DNA from: Protaetiibacter sp.
GTDB taxonomy: Bacteria > Actinomycetota > Actinomycetes > Actinomycetales > Microbacteriaceae
NCBI GenBank assembly: GCA_030150265.1
Contig: JASLGG010000051.1
Coordinates: 108,162 to 172,161, forward strand
Length of the DNA stretch: 64,000 nucleotides
Reading direction: 5' to 3'
Below, piece after piece: positions 23,644 through 33,240 of the stretch. Numbering within the stretch: the stretch's first letter is position 1; the number at the start of each line of letters is the position of its first letter. Below the pieces are notes generated by a model that saw nothing but the letters and a program-made list of their open reading frames with translations, ran no database searches and was not told the origin of the DNA. The position numbers and the translations under genes are program-made.

Positions 23644-25072
23644 GCGCGCCGACGGGAACGCGCTCCGCCGAGTAGCGGAACGTCGTGACCTCGGCGCCCT
23701 CCCGCGTCGCGTAGTCGCGGGTGAAGGAGTCAAGCGCGTCGAGCTCCCGTCGCAGTTGCGGCGAGCGAGCCTCGTCGAGCATCCGCGCGGTCTCGGCGTA
23801 GGCGCGCCTCTGGTGCGCCGGGACCGGCAGGTCGGTGGGCAGGGTCGCGCCATCCGGGTACGCCTGCCGGGCGACGATCGTGCGGTCGGTCGGGCCCTGC
23901 GGTCCGCCGGTCGCCACCACGAAGTCGTCGCTGTGCCGCACGGCGACGCCGCGGATGCCCTCCGGCAGCTCGATGCCGCCGCCCGGGTCGCCGTAGGTCT
24001 CGAGCCCGACGGTGTTCCAGCGGCCGGAGGCCGCGACGGCGTCGGCCACGAGCCCGCCCTGCGAGAAACCGACGAGCACGATCTCCGAGTCGGGGGTGAT
24101 GCCCGCATCGGCCATCGCGAGCTCGGTCGCACGGATCGAGCCGGAGGAGATCCCCGCGACGCCGGCGACATTGCTCGTGAGATCCCACGGCTCCTTCTCG
24201 GCGAACGGGGAGAAGGTCTGGGTGGGCGCGACGTAGACGACGTAGCGATCGGGCTCCCCGGGCGCCGTGTAGCGCTCGATGCGCACCTGCTCGTCGTCGG
24301 GCACCCGCGCGAGCCGCTCGGCGGCTCCGCTGGGGGCGGTCCCCATGGACCGGACGGAGACCCGCTCGACCTGCACCGGCGTCTCGTGGAAGGCCCGGGT
24401 GCCGCTCGCCGTGCCGAGGCCGACCAGCACCCCCGCGCTCGTCCCGACGCCGAGGATCCCGAGGCCGTGCTCGCCGAGCAGCAGCCCCAGCGGGGGCGGA
24501 AGCCCGAGGGCGCCGAGCGCCGCGTCGTCGGCACCGGCCACGAGGTCGCGCACGAGGGTGACGAAGACGGGGCTCGTGACGAGCTCGGGGTGCGCGAGCA
24601 TCCAGCGCCGGAGGGCGTCCGCGCGCGCGGCGTCGCCGCCGGGGGCGAGCATCCCGCCGGCCCAGCCCTCGACCAGCAGCGGCAGCGCGAGGATCGCCAG
24701 GCGGCCGGTGAACGACGCGATCCAGCTCGCGGCGACATCCTGGAGCCTCGCGACCGTCCGCTCGGCGCGCGCGTAGCCGGCCTCAGCCCACAGGATGCCG
24801 GTCCGCAATGCCCGCACCTCGTCGGCGAGGGATGCCGCGGTGCGCTCGCAGCGCTCGACCGCCGCGCGGAACGCGCCCTGCGGCAGTTCGAGCCCGAGGG
24901 TCGCGAGCCGATGGGAGTCGGCCTCGATCGCGTCGGCGAGCGCCGCGAGCTCGGGGAGGTGGGCGAGCAGGGCGTCGGTCATGACGCCCATCGAGTCGCC
25001 GGAGCGGACGAGCAGCGGCGCGGGCCCCGGCCCCGGCGGCGGCGCGATCGGGGCGGGCTCAGCCGACGGCAC
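23627..25072 (-). CDS. Alpha/beta hydrolase with helical N-terminus, partner of a WXG100-like protein
   Basis: About 481 residues from GTG 25072 (overlapping the upstream gene stop by 14 bp); ATG 24991 is the alternative. The N-terminal ~150 residues are helical and resemble ESX-type helical bundles; a hydrophobic stretch follows (RLAILALPLLVEGW). The C-terminal half is an alpha/beta hydrolase with nucleophile elbow VGFSQGGL (GxSxG), a later Asp/Gly-rich segment (YGDPGGG) and a histidine in AVRHSDDF as plausible catalytic triad members. Resembles PE-PPE/cutinase-like hydrolases. Substrate unknown; a type VII-like export route is only inferred. Confidence 0.6.
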   Translation of the reverse strand: MPSAEPAPIAPPPGPGPAPLLVRSGDSMGVMTDALLAHLPELAALADAIEADSHRLATLGLELPQGAFRAAVERCERTAASLADEVRALRTGILWAEAGYARAERTVARLQDVAASWIASFTGRLAILALPLLVEGWAGGMLAPGGDAARADALRRWMLAHPELVTSPVFVTLVRDLVAGADDAALGALGLPPPLGLLLGEHGLGILGVGTSAGVLVGLGTASGTRAFHETPVQVERVSVRSMGTAPSGAAERLARVPDDEQVRIERYTAPGEPDRYVVYVAPTQTFSPFAEKEPWDLTSNVAGVAGISSGSIRATELAMADAGITPDSEIVLVGFSQGGLVADAVAASGRWNTVGLETYGDPGGGIELPEGIRGVAVRHSDDFVVATGGPQGPTDRTIVARQAYPDGATLPTDLPVPAHQRRAYAETARMLDEARSPQLRRELDALDSFTRDYATREGAEVTTFRYSAERVPVGALSASS

Positions 25073-25307
25073 GCGCCAGCTCCGTCCGTGCCAGCTCCGC
25101 CGCTGTCCGCAGTTCGACGACGGCGCCGTGCAGCCGGCTCGCGAGTTCCTCGGCGCGCGCCGCGTACGCCTCGTAGGCGGGGCCTCGCCACGCCTCCGGG
25201 CCGATCCGCGGTGGACGGGCGGCACGGGCGACCGCCGCCCGCTCGAGAGCGAGCACCTCGAGCAGGCGGTCATGCGCCCGCTCGGCGGCGAGGGGGTCCA
25301 GCGGCAT
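25059..25307 (-). CDS. WXG100-like small helical protein
   Basis: An 82-residue protein predicted as a helical hairpin with the turn motif WRG (Trp39-Gly41) followed by AYEAYAARAEELASRL, the pattern of WXG100/ESX-like proteins. It starts at ATG 25307 and its stop overlaps the start of the alpha/beta hydrolase gene, so the two are produced together. No secretion machinery (EccC-type ATPase) is in the window, and the motif is short, so the family call is tentative. Confidence 0.55.
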   Translation of the reverse strand: MPLDPLAAERAHDRLLEVLALERAAVARAARPPRIGPEAWRGPAYEAYAARAEELASRLHGAVVELRTAAELARTELARAVG

Positions 25308-25451
25308 CCTCGGCTCCTTCCGACCCGGCGAGCCTTCCGGATCGCGCCCGCGAAGGCACGAGGCTCGACGCGAGCTGGGGAAGGCTCCCTGGCATCCGAA
25401 GCGGTGGAGGAGGGGATGTCGGCCCGGCGCTCCAGGGGTCACAATGGGCGC

Positions 25452-25976
25452 ATGACCTTCGCGCGGCCGACGGACGAACCCGCCGTCTTCCGCATCTGCT
25501 TCGTCTGCACCGGCAACATCTGCCGCTCGCCCATGGCCGAGGCGATCATGCGCAGCATCGTCACCGCGAAGGGGTACGCCGCGTCCGTGTCGGTCACCTC
25601 CGCCGCGACCGGCGACTGGCACGTCGGCGAGCACGCCGACCCCCGCACCATCGCCGCCCTCGAGGCGAGCGGCTACGACGCGGGGCTCCACCGCGCGCGC
25701 CAGTTCGACCCCGCCTGGTTCCCCGAGCTCGACCTCGTCGTCGCCTTCGACCGGGGGCACGAGCGCGTCCTCACCGAGTGGGCCCCGAGCGACGCGGATC
25801 GGAGCAAGGTACAGCTGCTGATGAGCTTCGACCCGGACGCATCGGGCACGATGGACGTGCCGGATCCGTACTATTCGGACGCCGCGATGTTCGACACCGT
25901 GCTCGCCGCGATCGAGCACGCGTGTCGCGCGCTCTTCCGGCAGCTCGAACCCGCCATCCGACAGGGAGTCCCATGA
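25452..25976 (+). CDS. Low-molecular-weight protein-tyrosine phosphatase
   Basis: A 174-residue cytoplasmic phosphatase. The P-loop CTGNICRS (CX5R, Cys19 nucleophile and Arg25) is followed by PMAEA, and the general acid sits in the C-terminal VPDPYYSD. It starts at ATG 25452 (CACAAT 6 nt upstream). The stop overlaps the purB start (ATGA, 25973-25976). Such enzymes reverse tyrosine phosphorylation, often in capsule or cell-surface regulation; no kinase is adjacent. Confidence 0.92.
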   Translation: MTFARPTDEPAVFRICFVCTGNICRSPMAEAIMRSIVTAKGYAASVSVTSAATGDWHVGEHADPRTIAALEASGYDAGLHRARQFDPAWFPELDLVVAFDRGHERVLTEWAPSDADRSKVQLLMSFDPDASGTMDVPDPYYSDAAMFDTVLAAIEHACRALFRQLEPAIRQGVP

Positions 25977-27355
25977 GTCCGCTTCCCCCTCAGCCCCTGA
26001 GCCCGCTCGACGGCCGCTACCGCGCCTCCGTCGAGGGCCTCGGCGACCACCTCTCGGAGGCGGGCCTCAACCGCGCCCGCGTGCACGTCGAGGTGGAGTG
26101 GCTGCTGTTCCTCGCGGACCGGCGGATGTTCGGCTCCGAGCCCGTCGATGCGGCCACCGCCACGGCTCTCCGCGCATGGGCCGCCGGCTTCGGCCAGCCC
26201 GAGATCGACGAGCTCGCCCGCCTCGAGGCGACCACGCGCCACGACGTGAAGGCCGTCGAGTACCTCGTGCGCGGCGCGCTCACCGCCCAGGGTCTCGACC
26301 GCCTCGCCGAGCTCACGCACTTCGCCTGCACGAGCGAGGACGTCAACAACCTCTCCTACGGCATCACGCTGCGCGCCGCACTCCACGAGGTGTGGCTGCC
26401 GCGCTTCGATGCCGTGCTCGAGAAGCTGCGCGCCCTCGCCCTCGAGCACCGCGCGCAGCCGATGCTCGCGCACACCCACGGCCAGCCCGCCACGCCGACG
26501 ACCTTCGGCAAGGAGCTCGCCGTCGTCGTGCACCGCCTGCAGCGCCAGCGCGCGCGCATCCTCGCGGTGGAGTTCCCGGCCAAGTTCTCGGGCGCGACCG
26601 GAACCTTCTCGGCGCACCTCGCCGCCGACCCGGATGCCGACTGGCCGGCCCTGTCACGCGAATTCGTCGAGAGCCTCGGCCTCAGCTGGAACCCGCTCAC
26701 CACCCAGATCGAGTCGCACGACGGCCAGGCCGAGCTGTACGGCCGCATCGCGCACGCGAACCGCATCCTGCACAACCTGGCGACGGATGTCTGGACCTAC
26801 ATCTCGATGGGGTACCTCACGCAGATCCCGCAGCCCGGCGCCACCGGCTCGTCCACCATGCCGCACAAGATCAACCCGATCCGCTTCGAGAACGCGGAGG
26901 CGAACCTCGAGCTCTCGAGCGCGCTGCTCGACGCCCTCGCGGCGACGCTCACCACGAGCCGACTGCAGCGCGACCTCACCGACTCGACCACGCAGCGCAA
27001 CATCGGCGTCGCCCTCGGGCACTCCCTGCTCGCCCTCGACAACCTGCTGAAGGGCCTCGGCGAGATCGCCGTCAACCCGGATGCGCTGGCCGCCGACCTC
27101 GACGCCAACTGGGAGGTGCTCGGCGAGGCGATCCAGACGGTCATCCGTGCCGAGGTGACGGCCGGCCGCTCGTCGATCGCCGACCCCTACGCGCTGCTGA
27201 AGGAGCTGACCCGCGGCAAGCGCGCGACGCAGGCCGACCTGGCCGAATTCATCCGGGGCCTCGACATCGGCGACGCGGCGAAGCAGCGCCTGCTCGCCCT
27301 CACCCCCGCCGGCTACACCGGCCTCGCCTCCGAGCTCGTCGACCACCTGGGCTGA
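25973..27355 (+). CDS. purB: Adenylosuccinate lyase
   Basis: A 460-residue fumarase/aspartase-superfamily enzyme that acts twice in purine synthesis (SAICAR to AICAR, and adenylosuccinate to AMP, releasing fumarate). The superfamily signature SSTMPHKINP is intact near residue 300, along with HTHGQPATPTTFG and TSEDVNNLS. This length and the LSPLDGRY start are those of the E. coli-type PurB. The ATG at 25973 overlaps the phosphatase stop, so the two are co-translated, and a terminator hairpin follows at 27466. Confidence 0.95.
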   Translation: MSPLPPQPLSPLDGRYRASVEGLGDHLSEAGLNRARVHVEVEWLLFLADRRMFGSEPVDAATATALRAWAAGFGQPEIDELARLEATTRHDVKAVEYLVRGALTAQGLDRLAELTHFACTSEDVNNLSYGITLRAALHEVWLPRFDAVLEKLRALALEHRAQPMLAHTHGQPATPTTFGKELAVVVHRLQRQRARILAVEFPAKFSGATGTFSAHLAADPDADWPALSREFVESLGLSWNPLTTQIESHDGQAELYGRIAHANRILHNLATDVWTYISMGYLTQIPQPGATGSSTMPHKINPIRFENAEANLELSSALLDALAATLTTSRLQRDLTDSTTQRNIGVALGHSLLALDNLLKGLGEIAVNPDALAADLDANWEVLGEAIQTVIRAEVTAGRSSIADPYALLKELTRGKRATQADLAEFIRGLDIGDAAKQRLLALTPAGYTGLASELVDHLG

Positions 27356-27403
27356 GCGCGGACCCGCCCGGCCCTTGCTCCCGGCCCCGCCCCCGGCCCT
27401 CAC

Positions 27404-27481
27404 CCAGCGGCGGGAGCAACCGCACCAGCGGCGGGAGCAGTCACCCCACCGGGCGGCGAACGTGACAGGCGGCGGGAGCAA
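27404..27481 (+). repeat. Three copies of GGCGGGAGCA after purB
   Basis: GCGGCGGGAGCA recurs at about 27408-27419, 27428-27439 and 27469-27480, with irregular spacing. The third copy is also the left arm of the terminator hairpin. Confidence 0.5.
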
Positions 27482-27497
27482 CAACTCCCGCCGCCTG
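27466..27497. terminator. Bidirectional terminator between purB and the sigma factor gene
   Basis: A perfect 13-bp stem, CAGGCGGCGGGAG and its complement, with a 6-nt loop CAACAA, 110 bp after purB and 19 bp after the sigma factor stop on the other strand. There is no T-tract. Confidence 0.65.
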
Positions 27498-27516
27498 CGC
27501 GCTTCTCCGCCCGCGC

Positions 27517-28017
27517 CTACCGCCCGGGCAACACCGCGAGCGCCTCGCGCAGCTCCGCCTTAGCGCGCTGGTAACGCCCGCGCGCCGTGGACGCCGGGAT
27601 GCCGATGACCTCGGCGGCCTCCGCGAGCGACAGCCCATCCCAGTGCACGAGACGGATGAGCTCGGCGGCGTCCGGTGCGAGCCGAGCGATCGCGTCGCGG
27701 ACCTCGGCACCCTCGGCGGCATCCGGCGCCGAGGGCGTGCCGAGCAGCAGCCGCAGCCGGTTGGCCAGCCGCCAGCGTCGCCGCTCCCCCCGCTCGGCGT
27801 TGGCGAGCACGTTCCGCGCGGTGATGAAGAGCCACATCCGCGCCCGCTCCGGGTCTGCAGGCAGCTCCCGCACGCGGCGCCAGGCGGTGAGCATGACCTC
27901 GGCGAGCAGGTCGGCGGCATCGTGAGGCGCGACCCGGCGCTCGAAGTAGGCCAGCAGATCCGGCGCGTTCGCGGCGAGCTCCTCGCTCAGCCGCTCGGCG
28001 GCGGCGTCAGCGGGCAC
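27517..28017 (-). CDS. RNA polymerase ECF-type sigma factor
   Basis: About 166 residues from GTG 28017. Region 2 is seen around DLLAEVMLTAWRRVRELP and region 4, the -35 binding helix-turn-helix, around GLSLAEAAEVIGIPASTARG. It lacks sigma-1 and sigma-3 as ECF factors do. The start overlaps by 11 bp the stop of the upstream membrane protein gene, so it is translated after its likely partner. Regulon and signal are unknown. Confidence 0.82.
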   Translation of the reverse strand: MPADAAAERLSEELAANAPDLLAYFERRVAPHDAADLLAEVMLTAWRRVRELPADPERARMWLFITARNVLANAERGERRRWRLANRLRLLLGTPSAPDAAEGAEVRDAIARLAPDAAELIRLVHWDGLSLAEAAEVIGIPASTARGRYQRAKAELREALAVLPGR

Positions 28018-28624
28018 CGGCGAAACCGATCGAGCAGGTGGAGGCGAGGGTCGCCCCGGCCGCATCGCGCGCGACCCCGCGGGCGGTGAGCTCCTCGAAC
28101 AGATAGCCGTCGACGGCGAACTGCACGGCCCTGTCATACTCCTCGTCGATGCCCGGATAGAACTCGGTGCCGTAGCCGGCATCCCAGCTGTTGCCGAACT
28201 CGTCGCTGCCGATCGTCGGCATGCTCCGGAACGCGCGGACCTGCGCCTCGACGTCGATCACGGAGGCGAGGTCGGTCTCCGCCGCGATCTCGCGGGCGAC
28301 CTTCCCCGCCGCCTCGTCGTCGTAGGCGATCCGCAGCTCGCACCCCTCGCCGCTCGGCAGCGTGTAGCCGTACACGACATCCGGATCCTGCGCCCACGGC
28401 TTCCATTCGATGAGACCGCTCGCGGCTGCGGTGCCGGCGCTCGCCAGCAGTGCCATCGTCGCGACGCCTGCACCGATCGCGACGCGGCGGCGGGGTCGGG
28501 GAGCGCGACGCTCGCTCGAGGCGACCACCATGCGGGTGAGCTCCTCGCGCAGCTCCGGCGTGCGCGGCGAGGTGCGCGGAGCGGAGCTGTCGAGCAGCAG
28601 GTCGAACGGATCGATGTCGGTCAT
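28007..28624 (-). CDS. Single-pass membrane protein, possible anti-sigma factor
   Basis: A 205-residue protein with a ~48-residue cytoplasmic N-terminus ending in a basic RRAPRPRRR stretch, one membrane segment (about residues 49-70), and an extracytoplasmic C-terminal domain of ~135 residues with two cysteines. The topology fits an anti-sigma factor but no zinc-binding anti-sigma motif (HxxxCxxC) is visible, so the role is inferred only from the overlap with the sigma gene. It starts at ATG 28624 behind GAGGAGG. It precedes its sigma factor, the reverse of the common order. Confidence 0.55.
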   Translation of the reverse strand: MTDIDPFDLLLDSSAPRTSPRTPELREELTRMVVASSERRAPRPRRRVAIGAGVATMALLASAGTAAASGLIEWKPWAQDPDVVYGYTLPSGEGCELRIAYDDEAAGKVAREIAAETDLASVIDVEAQVRAFRSMPTIGSDEFGNSWDAGYGTEFYPGIDEEYDRAVQFAVDGYLFEELTARGVARDAAGATLASTCSIGFAGAR

Positions 28625-28689
28625 GGGGTCCTCCTCGTGGTGAGCGTCTACTCCCACATGTCCGGACGACCCCGTTTCGTCCGCGCGGC

Positions 28690-28989
28690 TCAGCCCCGAT
28701 GCGGGTCGCGGTGCACCGAGCCGGCGCTGCCGCTCGGCGCATCCGGGTCGACCGGGTCGACGCGGTGCTCGTCGGGCTTGGGTCCCACCGCGATGAGCAG
28801 CGTCGCGAGGATCACGAGCGAGACGATGAACGCGACGCCCGCCATGACGAGAGCGAGCTGCCACTCGCGCGAGCCCATGAACACGAACAGGCCGACGAAG
28901 ACGCCGAACACCGCGGCCATGCCGAGCAGCTCGGCGGGCCGCATGCGCTCGCGGCGCGAGGGGGTCGACGGGTTCTCGGGGGGGTTCAT
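28690..28989 (-). CDS. Small two-segment membrane protein
   Basis: A 99-residue protein with two membrane segments (about residues 22-40 and 46-68) and a charged, proline/aspartate-rich tail. Its start overlaps the stop of the next upstream gene (ATGA, 28986-28989), so the two form a coupled pair. No family recognised. Confidence 0.65.
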   Translation of the reverse strand: MNPPENPSTPSRRERMRPAELLGMAAVFGVFVGLFVFMGSREWQLALVMAGVAFIVSLVILATLLIAVGPKPDEHRVDPVDPDAPSGSAGSVHRDPHRG

Positions 28990-29612
28990 GCGTGAGCCTC
29001 CATGCGCGCGCTGCGCGGCGAGCGCAGCGTGACCGCGGCGATCGCGAGCTGCACGCCGACCACGATCGCCCAGGCCCCGAGGACCCCCACGAGCACGATG
29101 TCGGCCGTCAGCATCCCGGTGATCGTCTCGCCCTTCTCCTCGAAGCCGTAGCGCTCGGCGAGCCCCTGCGGCACGAGTAGGAACACGACGCCGAGCAGCA
29201 CCGTGAGCGCGCCGGTCAGCGTCCAGTCGCGAGCGGCCGGACGGGTGCGGCGGAACCGGATGCCGTTCACCGTCTCGAGCGCTCCCGCGAGGATCGCCCA
29301 CGCGCTCACGACCGCGACCAGGTAGCCGATGCCGCCGGACGGCAGCACGAGGGCAGCGATGCCGGCGACCGCGGTGACGACGCCCTGCGCGAGCACCAGG
29401 CCGCGCACCGGCCGGTCGGCGCGCAGGCCCGAGGCGAGCAGCACGGCGGCGGTCACGACGGCGAAGACGCCGAAGGCGACCAGGCCGAGCGGCGCCGAGT
29501 GGTCCTGGCTGAAGGTGACGACGAGTCCCAGAGCGAGCGCGGGGATCGCGCGAGCGAGCGGAGCGATCCAGGTATCCGGCGCTCCGAGAGCGGATGGGGC
29601 TTCGGCGGGCAC
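28986..29612 (-). CDS. HdeD/DUF308-like membrane protein
   Basis: A 208-residue protein with six or so hydrophobic segments. The repeated pairs of helices and the phrase AGALETVNGIRFR are as seen in HdeD/DUF308-type membrane proteins, whose function in actinobacteria is unknown. It is the first gene of a two-gene unit with the small membrane protein downstream. Confidence 0.6.
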   Translation of the reverse strand: MPAEAPSALGAPDTWIAPLARAIPALALGLVVTFSQDHSAPLGLVAFGVFAVVTAAVLLASGLRADRPVRGLVLAQGVVTAVAGIAALVLPSGGIGYLVAVVSAWAILAGALETVNGIRFRRTRPAARDWTLTGALTVLLGVVFLLVPQGLAERYGFEEKGETITGMLTADIVLVGVLGAWAIVVGVQLAIAAVTLRSPRSARMEAHA

Positions 29613-29710
29613 CTGCCTATCCTACGTTCGGACGCCGCCGGCTCGTCCGCGTCAGCCGCCGGAGACCGCGGGTGCTCGGGCACCCCCCGCTTTGGGGGAT
29701 ACTCGTTCCC

Positions 29711-30721
29711 GTGCCACCACGTCACTACCGCTCGTCGCTCGTCTCGCTCGTCCTCCGCATGCTCCTCACGGCCCTCGTCGTCGCCGTCGTCGTGCTGATG
29801 ATCCCGTTCCTCGTGAGACAGTTCAGCATCCCGCTCGGGGTCGCGATCACCCGCAGCGGCCTGCCGGTGATCGGCGCCGTCGTCGGTGCGGCGCTCGGCC
29901 TCGTGCTCGGCGCCCACTCCGGACTGCGGGTGATCGACATCCGCGACGGCGCCGTGAGCATCCGCGAGGGGCTCCGCCGGCCGCGCAGCTGGCGCCTCGA
30001 CCAGGCACGCTTCACCGCCCAGGTCACGCGCAACCGCACGAATGGCGTGCCGTCCGGCACCGACCGCTCCCTCGTCGTGACCTCGCCGGAGGGCACCCGC
30101 ACCATCTCGATGCCCGGCTTCTCGGCCGGCACCTTCGACGAGATCCTGCACAACCTCGGCTACGGCAACCCCGCGAGCGAGCAGGCGGCCGCCGTCGCCG
30201 AGGCGGCGAGCGCCGAGCGGATGTTCACCCCGCTCGTGGTGGAGCCTCCGCGTCCCGCGCGGCTCGGCGGCGCGCGGCTCGTGAGCGTGATCGCGCTCGG
30301 CGTCGTCGCCGTCGCGACGCTGACGGGTGCCGTGCTCGTCCCGGAGGTCGAGGGCCTCATCGTGATGGGCGTGCTCGGCCTCGTGCTCGGCGGACTCGCC
30401 CTCGCGGTGGCGTTCACCGGCCGAGCGCGCTCGGGGCGCGTGCCGCAGCGCATCGAGGTCAGCCCGACGTTCCTCTCGGTCGACGGCTGGACCGCGCAGA
30501 TCGCCGAGCTCGACCGGGTCGAGCTGCTGCCGCCGAACTTCACCGGCGCCCCGCGCGAGCTCATCGCGGTGCGCCGCGACGGTTCCCGGATGTCGTGGTC
30601 GCTGGGCGCCGCGCCCGCCTCCGAGGGGGCGGCGGATCCGTTCCCCGACTATCCGCGGCTGGTCGACGCGATCGCCACGGTGCGGCCGGCGGAGCCGCTG
30701 CTGCGTCTGCGCTTCCGCTGA
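29711..30721 (+). CDS. Membrane protein of unknown function
   Basis: A 336-residue protein starting at GTG 29711 (ATG 29759 is possible). Two hydrophobic segments at about residues 14-32 and 48-66 are followed by a ~110-residue soluble domain, a second pair of segments near residues 190-235, and a final soluble domain. The two soluble domains contain similar phrases (DIRDGAVSIREG and EVSPTFLSVDG), which suggests two PH-like units, as in bacterial-PH membrane proteins. That assignment is tentative. The gene stands alone between oppositely oriented units. Confidence 0.6.
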   Translation: MPPRHYRSSLVSLVLRMLLTALVVAVVVLMIPFLVRQFSIPLGVAITRSGLPVIGAVVGAALGLVLGAHSGLRVIDIRDGAVSIREGLRRPRSWRLDQARFTAQVTRNRTNGVPSGTDRSLVVTSPEGTRTISMPGFSAGTFDEILHNLGYGNPASEQAAAVAEAASAERMFTPLVVEPPRPARLGGARLVSVIALGVVAVATLTGAVLVPEVEGLIVMGVLGLVLGGLALAVAFTGRARSGRVPQRIEVSPTFLSVDGWTAQIAELDRVELLPPNFTGAPRELIAVRRDGSRMSWSLGAAPASEGAADPFPDYPRLVDAIATVRPAEPLLRLRFR

Positions 30722-30779
30722 TCGGCGGCGGCCGAGGTGCCGCATCCGCTCTCGACGCCCGCGAGGCGCTGCCCGACTC

Positions 30780-31127
30780 TCAGATACCCGTGGCGAGACG
30801 GACGCCCGCACCGATCCTCGTGATCAGGTGGCCCGGGAGATGCCCGGCTGGGTACGGATCGAGGTACTCCCGGCTGACCGGGCCGAGCTGCGACACCACG
30901 GCGACCGAGTCCTTGTCGAGACCCGAGGCCTCGCGGGGGACGAGCACGTTGCCTGGGAACGCCTCGAGCTCGACATTCGAGGTGAGCGGGACGACGAGCA
31001 CCGTCGCGATCCGCGCGGCGAGCAGCCAGTCCTCCTGCAACACGATGGCCGGGCGCACCTTCGCGGGCTCCGATCCTCGCGGCACGCCGAAGTCGACCCA
31101 TACGACGTCGCCGTGGGCGATCACCAC
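30780..31127 (-). CDS. mazF: MazF/PemK-type endoribonuclease toxin
   Basis: A 115-residue toxin of the MazF/PemK fold (small SH3-like barrel): VVWVDFGVPRGSEPAKVRPAIVL near the N-terminus, VVPLTSN, and DKDSVAVVSQLGPVSR. These carry the residues used for sequence-specific RNA cleavage. It starts at GTG 31127, overlapping the antitoxin stop by 7 bp. The partner antitoxin and an operator are upstream. Confidence 0.88.
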   Translation of the reverse strand: MVIAHGDVVWVDFGVPRGSEPAKVRPAIVLQEDWLLAARIATVLVVPLTSNVELEAFPGNVLVPREASGLDKDSVAVVSQLGPVSREYLDPYPAGHLPGHLITRIGAGVRLATGI

Positions 31128-31366
31128 TCGGATCCCTCGCGCACCACGCGCTCCGACTCCGTGACGAAGAGCGGCTCGAGGATCGGCTGACCGGTGCGTG
31201 CGATCACGGCGTTCGCGAGTGCCGTGAGCTCTGCTTCGCCTTCGAGCTCGTCGGCGAGCTTCTGCCCGGCCAGCCGGAAGAACTCCGAGCGGTTCATGCC
31301 GTGCCGCGCGGCGACGCGCTCGAAGCGCTCGAAATCTCTGTCGGGGAGAGATACCGCCGTCTTCAT
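31121..31366 (-). CDS. mazE: Ribbon-helix-helix antitoxin of the MazEF pair
   Basis: An 81-residue antitoxin: the N-terminal ribbon-helix-helix (MKTAVSLPDRDFERFERVAARHGMN) binds DNA, and the C-terminal ~35 residues are likely unstructured until bound to the toxin. Translation is coupled to mazF by overlap. A perfect 16-bp palindrome lies 8 bp before its ATG and is the likely autoregulatory operator. Confidence 0.85.
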   Translation of the reverse strand: MKTAVSLPDRDFERFERVAARHGMNRSEFFRLAGQKLADELEGEAELTALANAVIARTGQPILEPLFVTESERVVREGSEW

Positions 31367-31373
31367 GGAGGAA

Positions 31374-31389
31374 GTATAACCGGTTATAC
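31374..31389. promoter_or_regulatory. Operator palindrome of the MazEF pair
   Basis: GTATAACCGGTTATAC, a perfect 16-bp palindrome (8-bp half sites) 8-23 bp upstream of the antitoxin ATG. Its AT-rich halves would overlap the -10 region. Its TATAAC half sites contrast with the GC-rich surroundings. Confidence 0.7.
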
Positions 31390-31427
31390 CATCGGTGAAC
31401 CGAGGCGACCGTCGGACACCTCGCCGC

Positions 31428-32804
<1,377 letters not shown>

Positions 32805-33195
32805 GAGCTCTCCTTCCGAAGCCGAGGCTACGTGCCGCCCCCGACGTCGGCGGGGCGCGGACGGGCGTGGCGGCGGACGGAGCGCGGTGCGATGTGCGGT
32901 GGACGGTCACCGGGTTCCCCGGGACGGATGCCACCGTATGCAGCCCGCGAAAGGGCTTCAAGCAGGCCTGTGGATAGAGCTGTGGAACAGCGGCGCGAAA
33001 CGCCGGGAAGCGTGTGAAGAAGGTGTGGAAAGATCCGTGGACAAGCTGCGGACCTTGTGGCTAATGTCAGCCCTGACCAGGGATTCTCTATTTCACATCC
33101 TGTGTGTAGAAAGATGTTTAGAGTTCCGGTTGAGGGTTCCTGGATTCCACAGGGTGCATGTGGAGAGACCCCTTGACAGGAGCCCGGAAAACGCA
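32805..33195. promoter_or_regulatory. 391-bp spacer with DnaA-box-like sequences upstream of dnaB
   Basis: No gene is seen here. This spacer is AT-richer than its surroundings and contains near-consensus DnaA boxes: TGTGGATAG (32969-32977, one mismatch), TGTGGAACA (32981), TGTGGAAAG (33024-33032), CGTGGACAA (33036-33044, one mismatch), GATTCCACA (33143-33151) and TGTGGAGAG (33159). TCCACA and TGTGGA at 33146 and 33159 form an inverted pair. It also presumably contains the dnaB promoter. Confidence 0.55.
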
Positions 33196-33227
33196 GTAGC
33201 GGCGCACCCCGAAGGGCGCGCCGCTAC
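33196..33227 (-). terminator. Terminator after rplI
   Basis: GTAGCGGCGC pairs with its complement (10 bp), starting 13 bp after the rplI stop on the minus strand; TGCGTTTTCC follows the hairpin on that strand. Confidence 0.75.
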
Positions 33228-33240
33228 CTGATCGCGCGAG

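Noticed and set aside
23756..25972. Long 5' extension in frame with purB
   Set aside because: It runs antisense through the hydrolase gene and through the phosphatase gene in another frame; purB begins at ATG 25973 with the conserved start and the ATGA overlap.
27404..27481. CRISPR-like array after purB
   Set aside because: Only three copies of about 12 bp, irregular spacing, and the third copy is part of a terminator.
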